Source of the DNA: JACQAI01 sp035507915
Lineage (GTDB): Bacteria > Pseudomonadota > Alphaproteobacteria > Elsterales > Elsteraceae
Assembly (NCBI GenBank): GCA_035507915.1
Contig: DATJNS010000271.1
Span: 1-16,325, forward strand
Length of the DNA stretch: 16,325 nt
Direction of reading: 5' to 3'
Numbering within the stretch: position 1 is the first letter of the stretch; each line of letters starts with the position of its first letter. Under the pieces are notes generated by a model, which ran no database searches, had not been told where the DNA came from, and saw nothing but the letters and a program-made list of their open reading frames with translations. Positions 1-6,977 of the stretch are shown one piece after another. A program made the position numbers and the translations under genes.

Positions 1-905
1 TACTGCATGACGCGGACCTGCGTCTCGAACAGGGTCGCCCAGGGCTCCGGCGACGGAGCGTTCCGCACCGTGTGGCCGGCGGCGGCGCAGCGCTGGGCGG
101 TTTGCGCGACGGCGGCGAGAATCTCTTCATCGCAGCGCGCGAGCGCGGGATCCTCGAGCCGCACGATCACGCGCCGCCCGGCGCGGTCGCTGGGGGCGAT
201 GAAGGCGGGGGCAACCGCCTCGTAGAGCGCCACCGCGTCGGGCACGGTGGCGCCGTAAAAGCCGATCGTGTCGAACGACGGCGCCAGCGGCGTGACGCCG
301 TGGGTGCAGGTCGACCGGGTGCTCGGCTTGAACGCCGCGACGCCGCAATAGGCGGCCGGCCGGTTGACCGAGGCGACCGTCTGGGTGCCGAGCGCCAGCG
401 GCACCATGCCGGCGCCGACCGCGGCGCCCGAGCCGCTCGACGAGCCGCCGGGCGTGTGGCCGATGTCGTGCGGATTGCGCGCCGGCGACGGATCGAAATA
501 GGCGAACTCGGTGGTGTGCGTCTTGCCCAGGATCACGGCGCCGGCGCTGCGCAGGAGCGCCACGATGTCGGCGTCCGCGCCGGCGGGCGCGATGCCGTCG
601 CGCGACCTGCTGTTGGCGAGCGTCGTCACGCCGGCGACGTCGATGATGTCCTTGATGCCGATCGGGATGCCGTGCAGCGGCCCGCGGAACGTGCCGGCGG
701 CAGCCTCGCGGTCCAGCTGGGCGGCCTCGGCGCGCGCGCTGTCGGCGAGCACGACGCGCCAGGCCTGCACCGCCGGATCGACCGCGGCGATGCGCGCCAG
801 GCAGCGCTCGACCAACGCGCTCGCGGTCAGCGCGCCGCTGCGGATATCGCGGGCGAGCTCGGCGACGCGACCGGCATCGGCCGCGTGATTGGTTTGCTGG
901 GCCAT
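1..905 (-). CDS. Amidase (amidase signature family), C-terminus beyond the left edge
   Basis: Amidase-signature hydrolase, expected to cleave a C-N amide bond and release ammonia or an amine; the substrate cannot be read from the sequence. The first 301 residues are present; the family usually runs to about 450-500, so the C-terminal third is missing at the window edge. The Ser-cisSer-Lys triad is visible: Lys85 in IGIKDI, Ser155 in the loop GGSSSGSG, and nucleophile Ser179 in GTQTVASVNRPA. The last motif is atypical, since most relatives have GGSIR where this has VASVN, but the serine is kept. The ATG at 905 follows GGAGG with a four-base spacer. It lies 116 bp downstream of livF on the same strand and is probably the last gene of the importer operon, so imported amides may be its substrate (inference). 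GatA is unlikely because no gatB or gatC is adjacent. Confidence 0.93.
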   Translation of the reverse strand, partial: MAQQTNHAADAGRVAELARDIRSGALTASALVERCLARIAAVDPAVQAWRVVLADSARAEAAQLDREAAAGTFRGPLHGIPIGIKDIIDVAGVTTLANSRSRDGIAPAGADADIVALLRSAGAVILGKTHTTEFAYFDPSPARNPHDIGHTPGGSSSGSGAAVGAGMVPLALGTQTVASVNRPAAYCGVAAFKPSTRSTCTHGVTPLAPSFDTIGFYGATVPDAVALYEAVAPAFIAPSDRAGRRVIVRLEDPALARCDEEILAAVAQTAQRCAAAGHTVRNAPSPEPWATLFETQVRVMQ

Positions 906-933
906 GACGCCTCCGGGCTGCGGCGCCCATTAG

Positions 934-972
934 CCTCCACCCCGGCCCTCCCACTCAAGGGGGAAAGGCTCG
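934..972. repeat. Possible degenerate dispersed intergenic repeat
   Basis: On the minus strand this spacer reads as a pyrimidine-rich run (TTTCCCCCTTGAG) followed by a purine-rich run (GGGAGGGCCGGGGTGGAGG). This style resembles the short dispersed repeats found between genes in many GC-rich proteobacteria. The dyad is imperfect. A small hairpin, GGAGG/CCTCC with a five-base loop, lies beside it at 985-999, about 22 bases past the livF stop. Only one copy is present in this window, so the repeat status is inferred from its composition. Confidence 0.35.
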
Positions 973-1021
973 GACTGGTTTGGCGGAGGTGCCGCCTCCC
1001 GACGAAGCGGGCGACGAGCCG

Positions 1022-1729
1022 CTAGACCGCCAGCAGGCGGTCGAGCTGGGTCCGGTCGGCGCGCAGCGCATCGGCGGCGCCGGTGAAGCGGACCTCGCCC
1101 TTCTCGAGCACGTAGACCCGGTCGGCCAAGGTCAGGCAGAAATCGACGCTCTGCTCGGCGAGCAGGATGGTCAGGCCCTGTGCCTTGAGCTCGCCGATCC
1201 GGTCGCGCAGCGCGTCGACGACGAGCGGCGCCAGGCCTTCCGAAGGCTCGTCGAGCAGCAGGATCGTCGGGTTGCCCATCAGGGTGCGCGCGATGGTCAG
1301 CATCTGCTGCTCGCCGCCCGACAGGAAGCCGCCCATGCGATCGCCGAGGCTCTCGAGCACGGGGAACAGCTGGTAGACCGTCGCGATCGTCCAATGGCCG
1401 GGCCGTCGCGCGGCGCGCGCCGCGACGTCGAGATTCTCCCGTACCGTGAGCTCCGCGAAGATGCGGCGGTCCTCGGGCACGAAGCCGATGCCGGCGCGCG
1501 CGACCCGATAGGGCGAACGTCCGGTGATGTCCTGGCCGTTCAGCAGCACGCGCCCGGCGCTCGGCGGCGTCAGGCCCATCACCGAGCGCATGGTCGTCGT
1601 CTTGCCGACGCCGTTTCGGCCGAGCAGGCAGACGCATTCGCCGGCCGCGACCTCCAGCGAGACGCCGAACAGCACGCGGCTCAGCCCGTACGCGGTGTGG
1701 ATGTTCTCGACGGCGAGCAGCGCGGTCAT
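1022..1729 (-). CDS. livF: LivF-type ABC transporter ATP-binding protein
   Basis: One of the two cytoplasmic ATPases that power the branched-chain amino acid/amide (HAAT) importer encoded here. The protein has 235 residues, normal for LivF. Walker A GRNGVGKT is at 37-44, the signature LSGGEQQ at 136-142, and Walker B ILLLDE at 156-161. Where most ABC ATPases have the H-loop histidine, it has AEQ (191-193), which is usual for LivF. The ATG overlaps the last base of the livG stop codon (frame ...ATGA on the minus strand), which indicates translational coupling. The TAG stop lies 116 bp before the amidase start. Assignment as LivF rather than UrtE rests on the general family pattern; the transported solute could be an amino acid, an amide or a related compound. 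Confidence 0.95.
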   Translation of the reverse strand: MTALLAVENIHTAYGLSRVLFGVSLEVAAGECVCLLGRNGVGKTTTMRSVMGLTPPSAGRVLLNGQDITGRSPYRVARAGIGFVPEDRRIFAELTVRENLDVAARAARRPGHWTIATVYQLFPVLESLGDRMGGFLSGGEQQMLTIARTLMGNPTILLLDEPSEGLAPLVVDALRDRIGELKAQGLTILLAEQSVDFCLTLADRVYVLEKGEVRFTGAADALRADRTQLDRLLAV

Positions 1730-2463
1730 CAGCGCTCGCCCAGGTAGACGCGGCGCACCTCGGAATCGGCGCGCACGTCGGCCGGCGTGCCCTCGGCGAT
1801 CAAGCGGCCCTGGTGCAGCACCGCGATCTTCTGCGCGATCGAGAACACCACCGCCATGTCGTGCTCGGTGAACAGGAGCGTCAGCCCGCGCGCGGCGGCG
1901 ATGCGCTCGAGCAGCGCGATGGTCTCGTGCGTCTCGTTGGCCGACATGCCGGCGGTCGGCTCGTCGAGCAGGAGGATCTTGGGGTCGCTGGCGAGCGCCA
2001 GGCCGAGCTCGATCTGTTTCTGGTTGCCGTAGGACAGCGTGCCGGCGATCGATTGGGTGTGCTGGAGCAGTCCGATCGAGTCGAGCAGCGCTTCGGTCTC
2101 CTCGCGGTAGAGCAGCTCGGAGCGCGTCCAGAAGTTCGGGCCGCGGCGGTGATGCGACAGCAGCGCGGCCTGGATGTTCTCGAACACGGTCAGCTTCGGA
2201 AAGATGTTGGTGCGCTGGAACGAGCGCCCGATTCCCCTGCGGCAGATATCGTGCGGCGCGCCGCCGGTGATGTCGCGGCCGTCGAGCAGCACGTGGCCCG
2301 TGGTCGGCTGCAGATGCCCGGTGATCAGGTTGAAGAGGGTGGATTTGCCCGCGCCGTTGGGTCCGATCACGGCCGCGATCTGGCGCTCGGCGACGGTGAA
2401 CGTGACGCCGTTGACGGCGACGAAGCCGTTGAACGACTTGCCGAGCCCCTTCACTTCAAGCAC
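1729..2463 (-). CDS. livG: LivG-type ABC transporter ATP-binding protein
   Basis: Second ATPase of the HAAT-type importer, pairing with LivF under the LivH/LivM membrane core. The protein has 244 residues. Walker A GPNGAGKST is at 34-42, the Q-loop glutamine is Gln83 in SFQRTN, the signature LSYGNQKQ is at 143-150, Walker B ILLLDEP is at 163-169, and the switch histidine is His201 in TEHDM. The C-terminus carries the LivG-typical stretch around LIAEGTPADVRAD (221-233). The start is GTG at 2463, supported by GAGG six bases upstream and the family N-terminus (LEVKGLGKSF). It begins 24 bp after the livM stop and its stop overlaps the livF start, so it sits inside the operon. Confidence 0.96.
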   Translation of the reverse strand: MLEVKGLGKSFNGFVAVNGVTFTVAERQIAAVIGPNGAGKSTLFNLITGHLQPTTGHVLLDGRDITGGAPHDICRRGIGRSFQRTNIFPKLTVFENIQAALLSHHRRGPNFWTRSELLYREETEALLDSIGLLQHTQSIAGTLSYGNQKQIELGLALASDPKILLLDEPTAGMSANETHETIALLERIAAARGLTLLFTEHDMAVVFSIAQKIAVLHQGRLIAEGTPADVRADSEVRRVYLGER

Positions 2464-2487
2464 GGGTCACCTCAGCCACGGGCCGCT

Positions 2488-3510
2488 TCAAGCATGAGGT
2501 GCCTCAGGCATGACGCGCGCTTCGGTGCGGCGCGTGCGGGCGCGCATCAGGCGCCAGCCGGCGACCAGTCCGCCGACGATGCCGCCGGGGAACACGAACA
2601 GCAGCACCAGGAGGATCGTGCCGAGCAGGAACGACCAATATTCGGTATAGGACGTGACCTCCTGGTTGAGCCAGACCAGGCTGGCCGCGCCGACCACCGG
2701 ACCCCAGAAGTACCCGATGCCGCCGAGGATGGTCATGATCATGACCTCGGCCGACTTGGTCCAATAGACGAAATCGGCGAACGCGCCGCGGTTGAAGATG
2801 CCGAACAGCGCGCCCGCGATGCCCGCGAAGCCGCCCGCGATCGTGAAGGCGGTGAGGTTGTAGGCGCGCACGTTGATGCCGATGAACGCGGCGCGCTCGG
2901 GGTTCTCGCGGATCGTCGTCAGGATGCGGCCGAACGGCGAGGCGATGAGGCGTTGGACCGCCGCCAGGCACACGGCCACGACGATCAGCGTCAGCAGGTA
3001 GAACTGCTCGCCGACGCGGAAGTGGTCGAACCCGGGGATCGCGCTCATCCAATCGAAGTTGGGATAGGGGACGTTGGTCAGCCCCTGGTCGCCGCCGGTG
3101 ACGTCGTTCCACTTGTAGCAAATCGCCCAGACGATCTGGGCGAACGCCAAGGTCAGCATGGCGAAGTAGATCTTGGTGAGCCGCACGCAGAAGAAGCCGA
3201 ACAGGAGCGCGAAGGCGGCGGCGCCCAGCGCGGCGCCGGGCAGCGCGACGGCGAACGGCATGCCGTAGTCGCGCATCAGGATGCCGCAGACGTAGGAGCC
3301 GATGCCGAAATAGGCGGCGTGCCCGAAGCACACCAGCCCGGCGGTGCCGAGCAGCAGATTGAGGCTGACCGCGAACAGCCCGTCGATCAGCATCAAGGTG
3401 CCGAGGAAGGTGTCGTAGCGCGAGCCGACCCACGGCAGCCAGAAGCACGCCGCGAAGAACAGCAGCGTCCAGGGAATGCGGCGATGCAGCGGGATGGTGT
3501 AGGCGTTCAT
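2488..3510 (-). CDS. livM: LivM-type ABC transporter permease
   Basis: Inner-membrane permease of the HAAT importer, 340 residues, close to normal for LivM. It has a short cytoplasmic N-terminus (MNAYTIPLHRRIPW) and then about nine or ten hydrophobic segments. Family motifs are visible: GLVCFGHAAYFGIGSY near the start, IRENPERAAFIGINV in the coupling-helix region that contacts the ATPases, and the glycine-rich MTILGGIGYFWGP toward the end. The basic C-terminal tail (RARTRRTEARV) is probably cytoplasmic. The reading frame stays open well upstream to about 4416, but the upstream part is the wrong-frame shadow of livH. The ATG at 3510 shares four bases (ATGA) with the livH stop, and no strong Shine-Dalgarno precedes it, so translation is probably coupled to livH. 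Confidence 0.95.
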   Translation of the reverse strand: MNAYTIPLHRRIPWTLLFFAACFWLPWVGSRYDTFLGTLMLIDGLFAVSLNLLLGTAGLVCFGHAAYFGIGSYVCGILMRDYGMPFAVALPGAALGAAAFALLFGFFCVRLTKIYFAMLTLAFAQIVWAICYKWNDVTGGDQGLTNVPYPNFDWMSAIPGFDHFRVGEQFYLLTLIVVAVCLAAVQRLIASPFGRILTTIRENPERAAFIGINVRAYNLTAFTIAGGFAGIAGALFGIFNRGAFADFVYWTKSAEVMIMTILGGIGYFWGPVVGAASLVWLNQEVTSYTEYWSFLLGTILLVLLFVFPGGIVGGLVAGWRLMRARTRRTEARVMPEAPHA

Positions 3511-4391
3511 CGAAGCGGCCGACCCAGAAGGCCCCACGGACGCACGATCAGGATCACGGCCATCAGGGCGAACACGGAGAAGATCGAGAAGGCCGGGAAG
3601 ATCAGGATGCCGAACGACAGCACCTGACCGTAGATCACCGAGCCCCAGAAGGTGCCCCAGAACGAGCCCAGGCCGCCGATCACGACGACGATGAACGCCT
3701 CGACGATGATCTCGACGTCCATGCCGGGCACGATGCTCTCGATCGGCGTGACGAGCGCGCCCGCCAGCCCGGCGAGGAACGAGCTGACCACGAACATGCC
3801 GGTATAGATCGCGCCGACATTGGCGCCGAGCGCGCCCAGCATCTCGCGATCGAGCGCCGCCGCCCGCACCATGCGGCCGGCCGACGTGCGCATCAGGCTG
3901 AGCCAGACGCAGAGCGCGATCGTCGGCCCGATCAGGATGATGAACAGGTTGTAGTACGGCACCGTCGAGCCGAAGAGCTCGAAGCTGCCGACCAGGATCG
4001 GCGGCCGCGAGACCGAGAGCTGCTGGGTGCCCCACACCGCCTTGGCGGCGTCGCCGAGGATCAGGACGAGCGCATAGGTGAACAGCAGCTGGTAGAGCTC
4101 CTCGCGGCCGTAGAGGTGGCGCAGCAGCAGCCGTTCGATCACCCCGCCGAGCAGCGCCACGCCCGATGCGGCGATCAGCACCGCCGGCCAGAACGCGCCC
4201 AACGCGGGCGCCAGCCAGTGCACCACCTGCCAGGCCAGGTAGGCGCCGACCATGTAGAAGGAGCCGTGCGCGAAGTTCAGCACGCGCATGACGCCGAACA
4301 CGAGCGACAGGCCCGAGGCGATGAGGAACAGGAACATCGCCGTCGTGAGGCCGCCCAGGAACTGGCCGAACAGAAATGCCACGGCGGTCAA
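3507..4391 (-). CDS. livH: LivH-type ABC transporter permease
   Basis: Inner-membrane permease that forms the channel with LivM; 294 residues, typical of LivH. The N-terminal half has the family pattern GLSLVFGVMRVLNFAHGSFY (about 27-46), and the C-terminal half has GGLGSFWGTFWGS, the counterpart of the LivM glycine motif. About eight hydrophobic segments are present. The start is uncertain: TTG at 4391 follows GGAG with only three bases between, while GTG at 4382 would follow the same GGAG with twelve. I chose TTG because it gives the full-length N-terminus, but either is possible. It begins 69 bp after the stop of the binding-protein gene, a common gap where the binding protein is made in excess. 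Confidence 0.94.
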   Translation of the reverse strand: MTAVAFLFGQFLGGLTTAMFLFLIASGLSLVFGVMRVLNFAHGSFYMVGAYLAWQVVHWLAPALGAFWPAVLIAASGVALLGGVIERLLLRHLYGREELYQLLFTYALVLILGDAAKAVWGTQQLSVSRPPILVGSFELFGSTVPYYNLFIILIGPTIALCVWLSLMRTSAGRMVRAAALDREMLGALGANVGAIYTGMFVVSSFLAGLAGALVTPIESIVPGMDVEIIVEAFIVVVIGGLGSFWGTFWGSVIYGQVLSFGILIFPAFSIFSVFALMAVILIVRPWGLLGRPLR

Positions 4392-4460
4392 GCGCTCCGT
4401 GTTCGGGCCACGGCACAGCCGGGCCGCCGGGACATTCCGATCACTCCGCTCTCTGCGGCG

Positions 4461-5660
4461 TCAGTTCAGGTACTGCGCGGAGTCGTAATAAGTGGGGTCC
4501 TTCATGGTCGCGAACGGGTATTTCGGGTCCTTGACCATCTCGCCCCAGAACTCGCCCGTGTTGGTCTCGTGGCTCGCCTCGGTGAAGGTCTTCTTGCCGA
4601 CCGGCGTGTCGAAGCTCATGCCGAGCATCGCCTTGGCGACCTTGTCCGAGTCGGTGCTGCCGGCCTTCTTGATGCCGTCGGCCAGCGCCACGATCGACTC
4701 GTAACCCATGATCGCCCAGCCCGACCCGTACTGGTTGTTCATCGCCTTCTTGAGATCGGCGATGAACTTCTTGTGCTCGGGCGGCTCGTTGACCGGCCAG
4801 ATCACCGGATCGTAGGCGGCCGACCAGATGCCGTAGGGATAGTCGGCGCCGAGCGCTTCGGCCTCGTCGACCGTGCCGACCTCGCCGCCGTCGACCAGGT
4901 GATTCTTGATCGCCTTGAAGTAGCCGAGCGGGGCGGCCTGCTTGGCCAAGGTGACGAAATCGCCGCCGAAGACGTCACAGAAGATCGCGTCGGGCTTGGA
5001 GCCCATCTGCGCCGTGATGAACGGCGTGAAGTCGGCGGTGCCGAGCTTCGGCCACTGCTGGTCGACGATCTCGATGTCGGGCCGCAGCTTCTTCAGCCAG
5101 GGTATGAACGCCGCGACCGCGTCGCGTCCGTAGGCGTAGTCGGGCGCGATGGTCGCGACGCGCTTGACGTCCTTCCATTGCGCCAGGATCGACGCGGCGG
5201 TGCGCCCCTCGATGTCGGTGTTCGAGGCGACGCGGAAGATGTACGGGTGCAGGTTGGCCGCCGAGGTCAGCACCATCGACTTCGAGGTCGGCGCCACGAA
5301 GACGATCTTGTTCTCCTTGGCGATCGTCGAGACCGCCGGCGCCTCGGCCGAGGTCAAGGTGCCGGACAGGAAGTCGACGTTGTCCTTGAGGATGAGTTCG
5401 CGGGCCAGGCGTACCGCCTCGTCGGCGTTGGCCTTGCTGTCGCGCGACAGCAATTCGAGCTTGCGGCCGAGCACGCCGCCCTTGGCGTTGATCTCGGCGA
5501 CCGCGAGCTCGGCGCCCTTGGTGATCGGCACGCCGTAGACCGAGGCCGGACCCGACAGCGGCATCGGATAGCCGATCTTGATGGGATCCGCGGCCGACGC
5601 CGCGAGCGGCAGATAGGCAGCGACAGCGCAGGCTGCCGGCATGATCAAGCGACGAATCAT
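4461..5660 (-). CDS. Periplasmic substrate-binding protein of the HAAT-type ABC importer
   Basis: Captures the solute in the periplasm and delivers it to LivH/LivM. The protein has 399 residues, the usual size for type I periplasmic binding proteins (Peripla_BP_6 family). An N-terminal signal peptide spans residues 1-23, with basic MIRR, a hydrophobic core and a likely cleavage ASA/ADP; no lipobox cysteine is seen at the junction. The mature protein opens with IKIGYPMPLSGPASVYG, the family's first strand and ligand loop, followed by GAELAVAEINAKGGVLGRKL. The ATG at 5660 follows GGGAGGG with a short spacer. It is the first gene of the importer operon, with 195 bp upstream for a promoter. The ligand cannot be deduced; the downstream amidase suggests amides, short-chain amino acid derivatives or a similar compound (inference). 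Confidence 0.94.
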   Translation of the reverse strand: MIRRLIMPAACAVAAYLPLAASAADPIKIGYPMPLSGPASVYGVPITKGAELAVAEINAKGGVLGRKLELLSRDSKANADEAVRLARELILKDNVDFLSGTLTSAEAPAVSTIAKENKIVFVAPTSKSMVLTSAANLHPYIFRVASNTDIEGRTAASILAQWKDVKRVATIAPDYAYGRDAVAAFIPWLKKLRPDIEIVDQQWPKLGTADFTPFITAQMGSKPDAIFCDVFGGDFVTLAKQAAPLGYFKAIKNHLVDGGEVGTVDEAEALGADYPYGIWSAAYDPVIWPVNEPPEHKKFIADLKKAMNNQYGSGWAIMGYESIVALADGIKKAGSTDSDKVAKAMLGMSFDTPVGKKTFTEASHETNTGEFWGEMVKDPKYPFATMKDPTYYDSAQYLN

Positions 5661-5701
5661 CGCGCCCTCCCGTTTTTTGAAGCCCTGATCTTGTACGCTC
5701 T

Positions 5702-5707
5702 TGTCAA
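5702..5707 (-). promoter_or_regulatory. Candidate -35 element for the importer operon
   Basis: Read on the minus strand this is a perfect TTGACA, 42 bases upstream of the binding-protein ATG. No good -10 box is found 16-18 bases downstream (GGCTTC or similar), so the promoter is only half supported. It lies immediately downstream of the hairpin at 5714-5742. Confidence 0.3.
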
Positions 5708-5713
5708 CAGCGA

Positions 5714-5742
5714 CGAGCCGTCACCGGAAAGGCGACGGCTCG
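5714..5742 (-). terminator. Strong stem-loop between the enoyl-CoA hydratase gene and the importer operon
   Basis: The arms CGAGCCGTC (5714-5722) and GACGGCTCG (5734-5742) form a perfect 9-bp stem. Two further C-G pairs past an A-C mismatch leave a GGAAA apical loop on the plus strand. No T-run follows on the minus strand, so if it stops transcription it would be a non-canonical terminator. An operator or mRNA-stabilising role for the importer operon is also possible, since it abuts a TTGACA box. Confidence 0.4.
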
Positions 5743-5806
5743 ATGCAATCGGCGCCACTTTTGAGGAATGGTGGTTTGTCGGCTTCGCGGCTGTCAAGGT
5801 CGAGTT

Positions 5807-5841
5807 GCGCGCTGCGGCGACTCACGCGGTCGCCTGCGCGC
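5807..5841 (-). terminator. Stem-loop just after the enoyl-CoA hydratase stop
   Basis: GCGCGC (5807-5812) and GGCGAC (5816-5821) pair with GTCGCC (5829-5834) and GCGCGC (5836-5841). This gives two 6-bp helices separated by a 3x1 internal loop and closed by a seven-base loop. It lies about 15 bases past the stop codon, where a terminator is expected, but lacks a T-tract. Confidence 0.4.
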
Positions 5842-5855
5842 TTCGGCCGCACGCG

Positions 5856-6704
5856 TCAGTTGCCCTCGAACACCGGCGTTTGCTTGGCGGCAAAGGCGCG
5901 ATAGGCGCGCGCGAAATCCCGCGTCTGCATGCAGATCGCCTGGGCTTGCGCCTCGGCCTCGATCGCGTCGTCGATCGACTGGCTCCATTCCTGATGAATG
6001 CAGCGCTTGGTCATGGCATGGGCGAACGTCGGGCCCGCGGCCAGACCGGCGGCGAGCGCCTGGGCGTCGGCGAGCACGCGGTCGGCCGGGCACAGCCGGT
6101 TGTAGAAGCCCCAGCGCTCGGCTTCCTCGGCCGTCATCGCGCGTCCGGTGAACAACAGCTCGGCGGCGCGTCCGGCGCCGATCAGGCGCGGCAGAATATT
6201 GCATGCGCCCATGTCGGCGCCCGCCAATCCGACGCGCACGAACAGGAACGCGACCCGGCTCTCCGGCGTGCCGAGGCGCAGATCCGACGCCATCGCGATG
6301 ATGGCGCCGGCGCCGGCGCAGATGCCGTCGACCGCGCTGACGATGGGCTGCGGGCAGGCGCGCATCGCCTTGACGAGCTCGCCGGTCATGCGCGTGAAGG
6401 CCAGCAGTCCGCCGGTGTCGCCCGCCTCCTGCAGGCGCACCAGGGGGCCGATGATCTCGTGCACGTCGCCACCCGAGCAGAAATTGCCGCCGGCGCCGGT
6501 GATCACCACCGCCTTGACGGCGTCGGCGCCGGCGAGCGCGCGGAAGGTGTCGCGCAGCTCGGCGTAAGACTCGAAGGTCAGCGGGTTCTTGCGTTCCGGG
6601 CGGTCGAGCGTGACGGTCGCGACCTTGCCGTCCAGCGACCAGCGGAAGTGGCGCGGGCGGTATGACGCGAAATCGACGGACTGCGGGTCGGGGCTCGAGG
6701 TCAT
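5856..6704 (-). CDS. Enoyl-CoA hydratase/isomerase (crotonase) family protein
   Basis: Crotonase-fold enzyme acting on an acyl-CoA thioester, 282 residues. The oxyanion-hole segments are GNFCSGGDVHE (73-83) and DGICAGAGA (126-134). The catalytic region differs from canonical enoyl-CoA hydratases: instead of PE...G-PG-GG it reads FVRVGLAGADMGA (155-167). This lacks the first catalytic glutamate and puts Asp164 near the position of the second acid or of the catalytic aspartate in PaaG-type isomerases. Either hydration or double-bond isomerisation is therefore possible, perhaps in aromatic or cyclic acid breakdown (inference). The ATG at 6704 is supported by GGGAGA upstream; in-frame codons farther upstream do not look like a crotonase N-terminus. 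It appears to be a single-gene unit, divergent from the gene at 6978 and followed by two hairpins. Confidence 0.92.
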   Translation of the reverse strand: MTSSPDPQSVDFASYRPRHFRWSLDGKVATVTLDRPERKNPLTFESYAELRDTFRALAGADAVKAVVITGAGGNFCSGGDVHEIIGPLVRLQEAGDTGGLLAFTRMTGELVKAMRACPQPIVSAVDGICAGAGAIIAMASDLRLGTPESRVAFLFVRVGLAGADMGACNILPRLIGAGRAAELLFTGRAMTAEEAERWGFYNRLCPADRVLADAQALAAGLAAGPTFAHAMTKRCIHQEWSQSIDDAIEAEAQAQAICMQTRDFARAYRAFAAKQTPVFEGN

Positions 6705-6793
6705 GGCGGTCTCCCGGATGGCCGATCCGGGATAGCACGCCGGCCGGGGGCTGGCACCGGCGCTGGCGTGCGCGGGAGCGACGCGGCGCCCAT

Positions 6794-6832
6794 CCGGCAG
6801 GCCGACCCGGCAGGCCAACCCGGCAGGACCGT
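6794..6832. repeat. Three tandem 13-bp repeats
   Basis: Three head-to-tail units, CCGGCAGGCCGAC, CCGGCAGGCCAAC and CCGGCAGGACCGT, lie between divergent genes. The first two differ at one position and the third diverges at its end. A fourth partial unit, CCGGCAAG, follows the dyad at 6852. Spacing of 13 bp is not a full helical turn. The units may be protein-binding sites or a slippage-generated satellite. Confidence 0.55.
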
Positions 6833-6850
6833 CCCGGGTGCCGCCGGGAC
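6831..6850. promoter_or_regulatory. Perfect 7-bp inverted repeat
   Basis: GTCCCGG (6831-6837) and CCGGGAC (6844-6850) flank the six-base loop GTGCCG. It lies between two divergent genes, so a transcription terminator is unlikely for either, and an operator is more plausible. No regulator is assigned. Confidence 0.3.
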
Positions 6851-6977
6851 CCGGCAAGATCTGCCCGCTCCGGCCTCCGGCGCGGTGCGAGAAACCGCGG
6901 AAATCTGCGGCTCCCGGGGTGGCCTGCCGCTTGCTTCGGAGGCTGTCGAGAGAAGCTATCCAGCTCCGGAGAGCGCC

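Larger units (their letters stand above)
6705..6977. other. Divergent intergenic region with repeats and a dyad
   Basis: This 273-bp spacer separates the minus-strand crotonase gene from the plus-strand gene at 6978 and should hold both promoters. I see no convincing -35/-10 pair. It holds a three-copy tandem repeat (6794-6832) and an adjoining 7-bp dyad (6831-6850), listed separately. The frame of the downstream gene stays open back to 6768, but that stretch translates to a low-complexity Pro/Gly/Ala/Arg sequence from the repeats and is not believable as protein. Confidence 0.5.

Noticed and set aside
1813..3627. Plus-strand open frame of 604 codons
   Set aside because: Antisense shadow of livG and livM; the composition is dominated by Asp/Glu/Arg/Ala/Gln, and there is no recognisable fold.
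3511..4416. Upstream extension of the livM frame to give a 642-residue protein
   Set aside because: The extension is the wrong-frame reading of livH; the true livM N-terminus begins at 3510 with an ATGA overlap.
4116..6665. Plus-strand open frame of 849 codons
   Set aside because: It is antisense to livH, the binding protein and the crotonase gene. The product is an Arg/Ala/Gly/Asp-rich low-complexity shadow caused by high GC, with no domain.
6768..6977. N-terminal extension of the 6978 gene to a 206-residue protein
   Set aside because: The extra 70 residues come from the tandem repeats and are low-complexity, and there is a good ribosome binding site at 6978.
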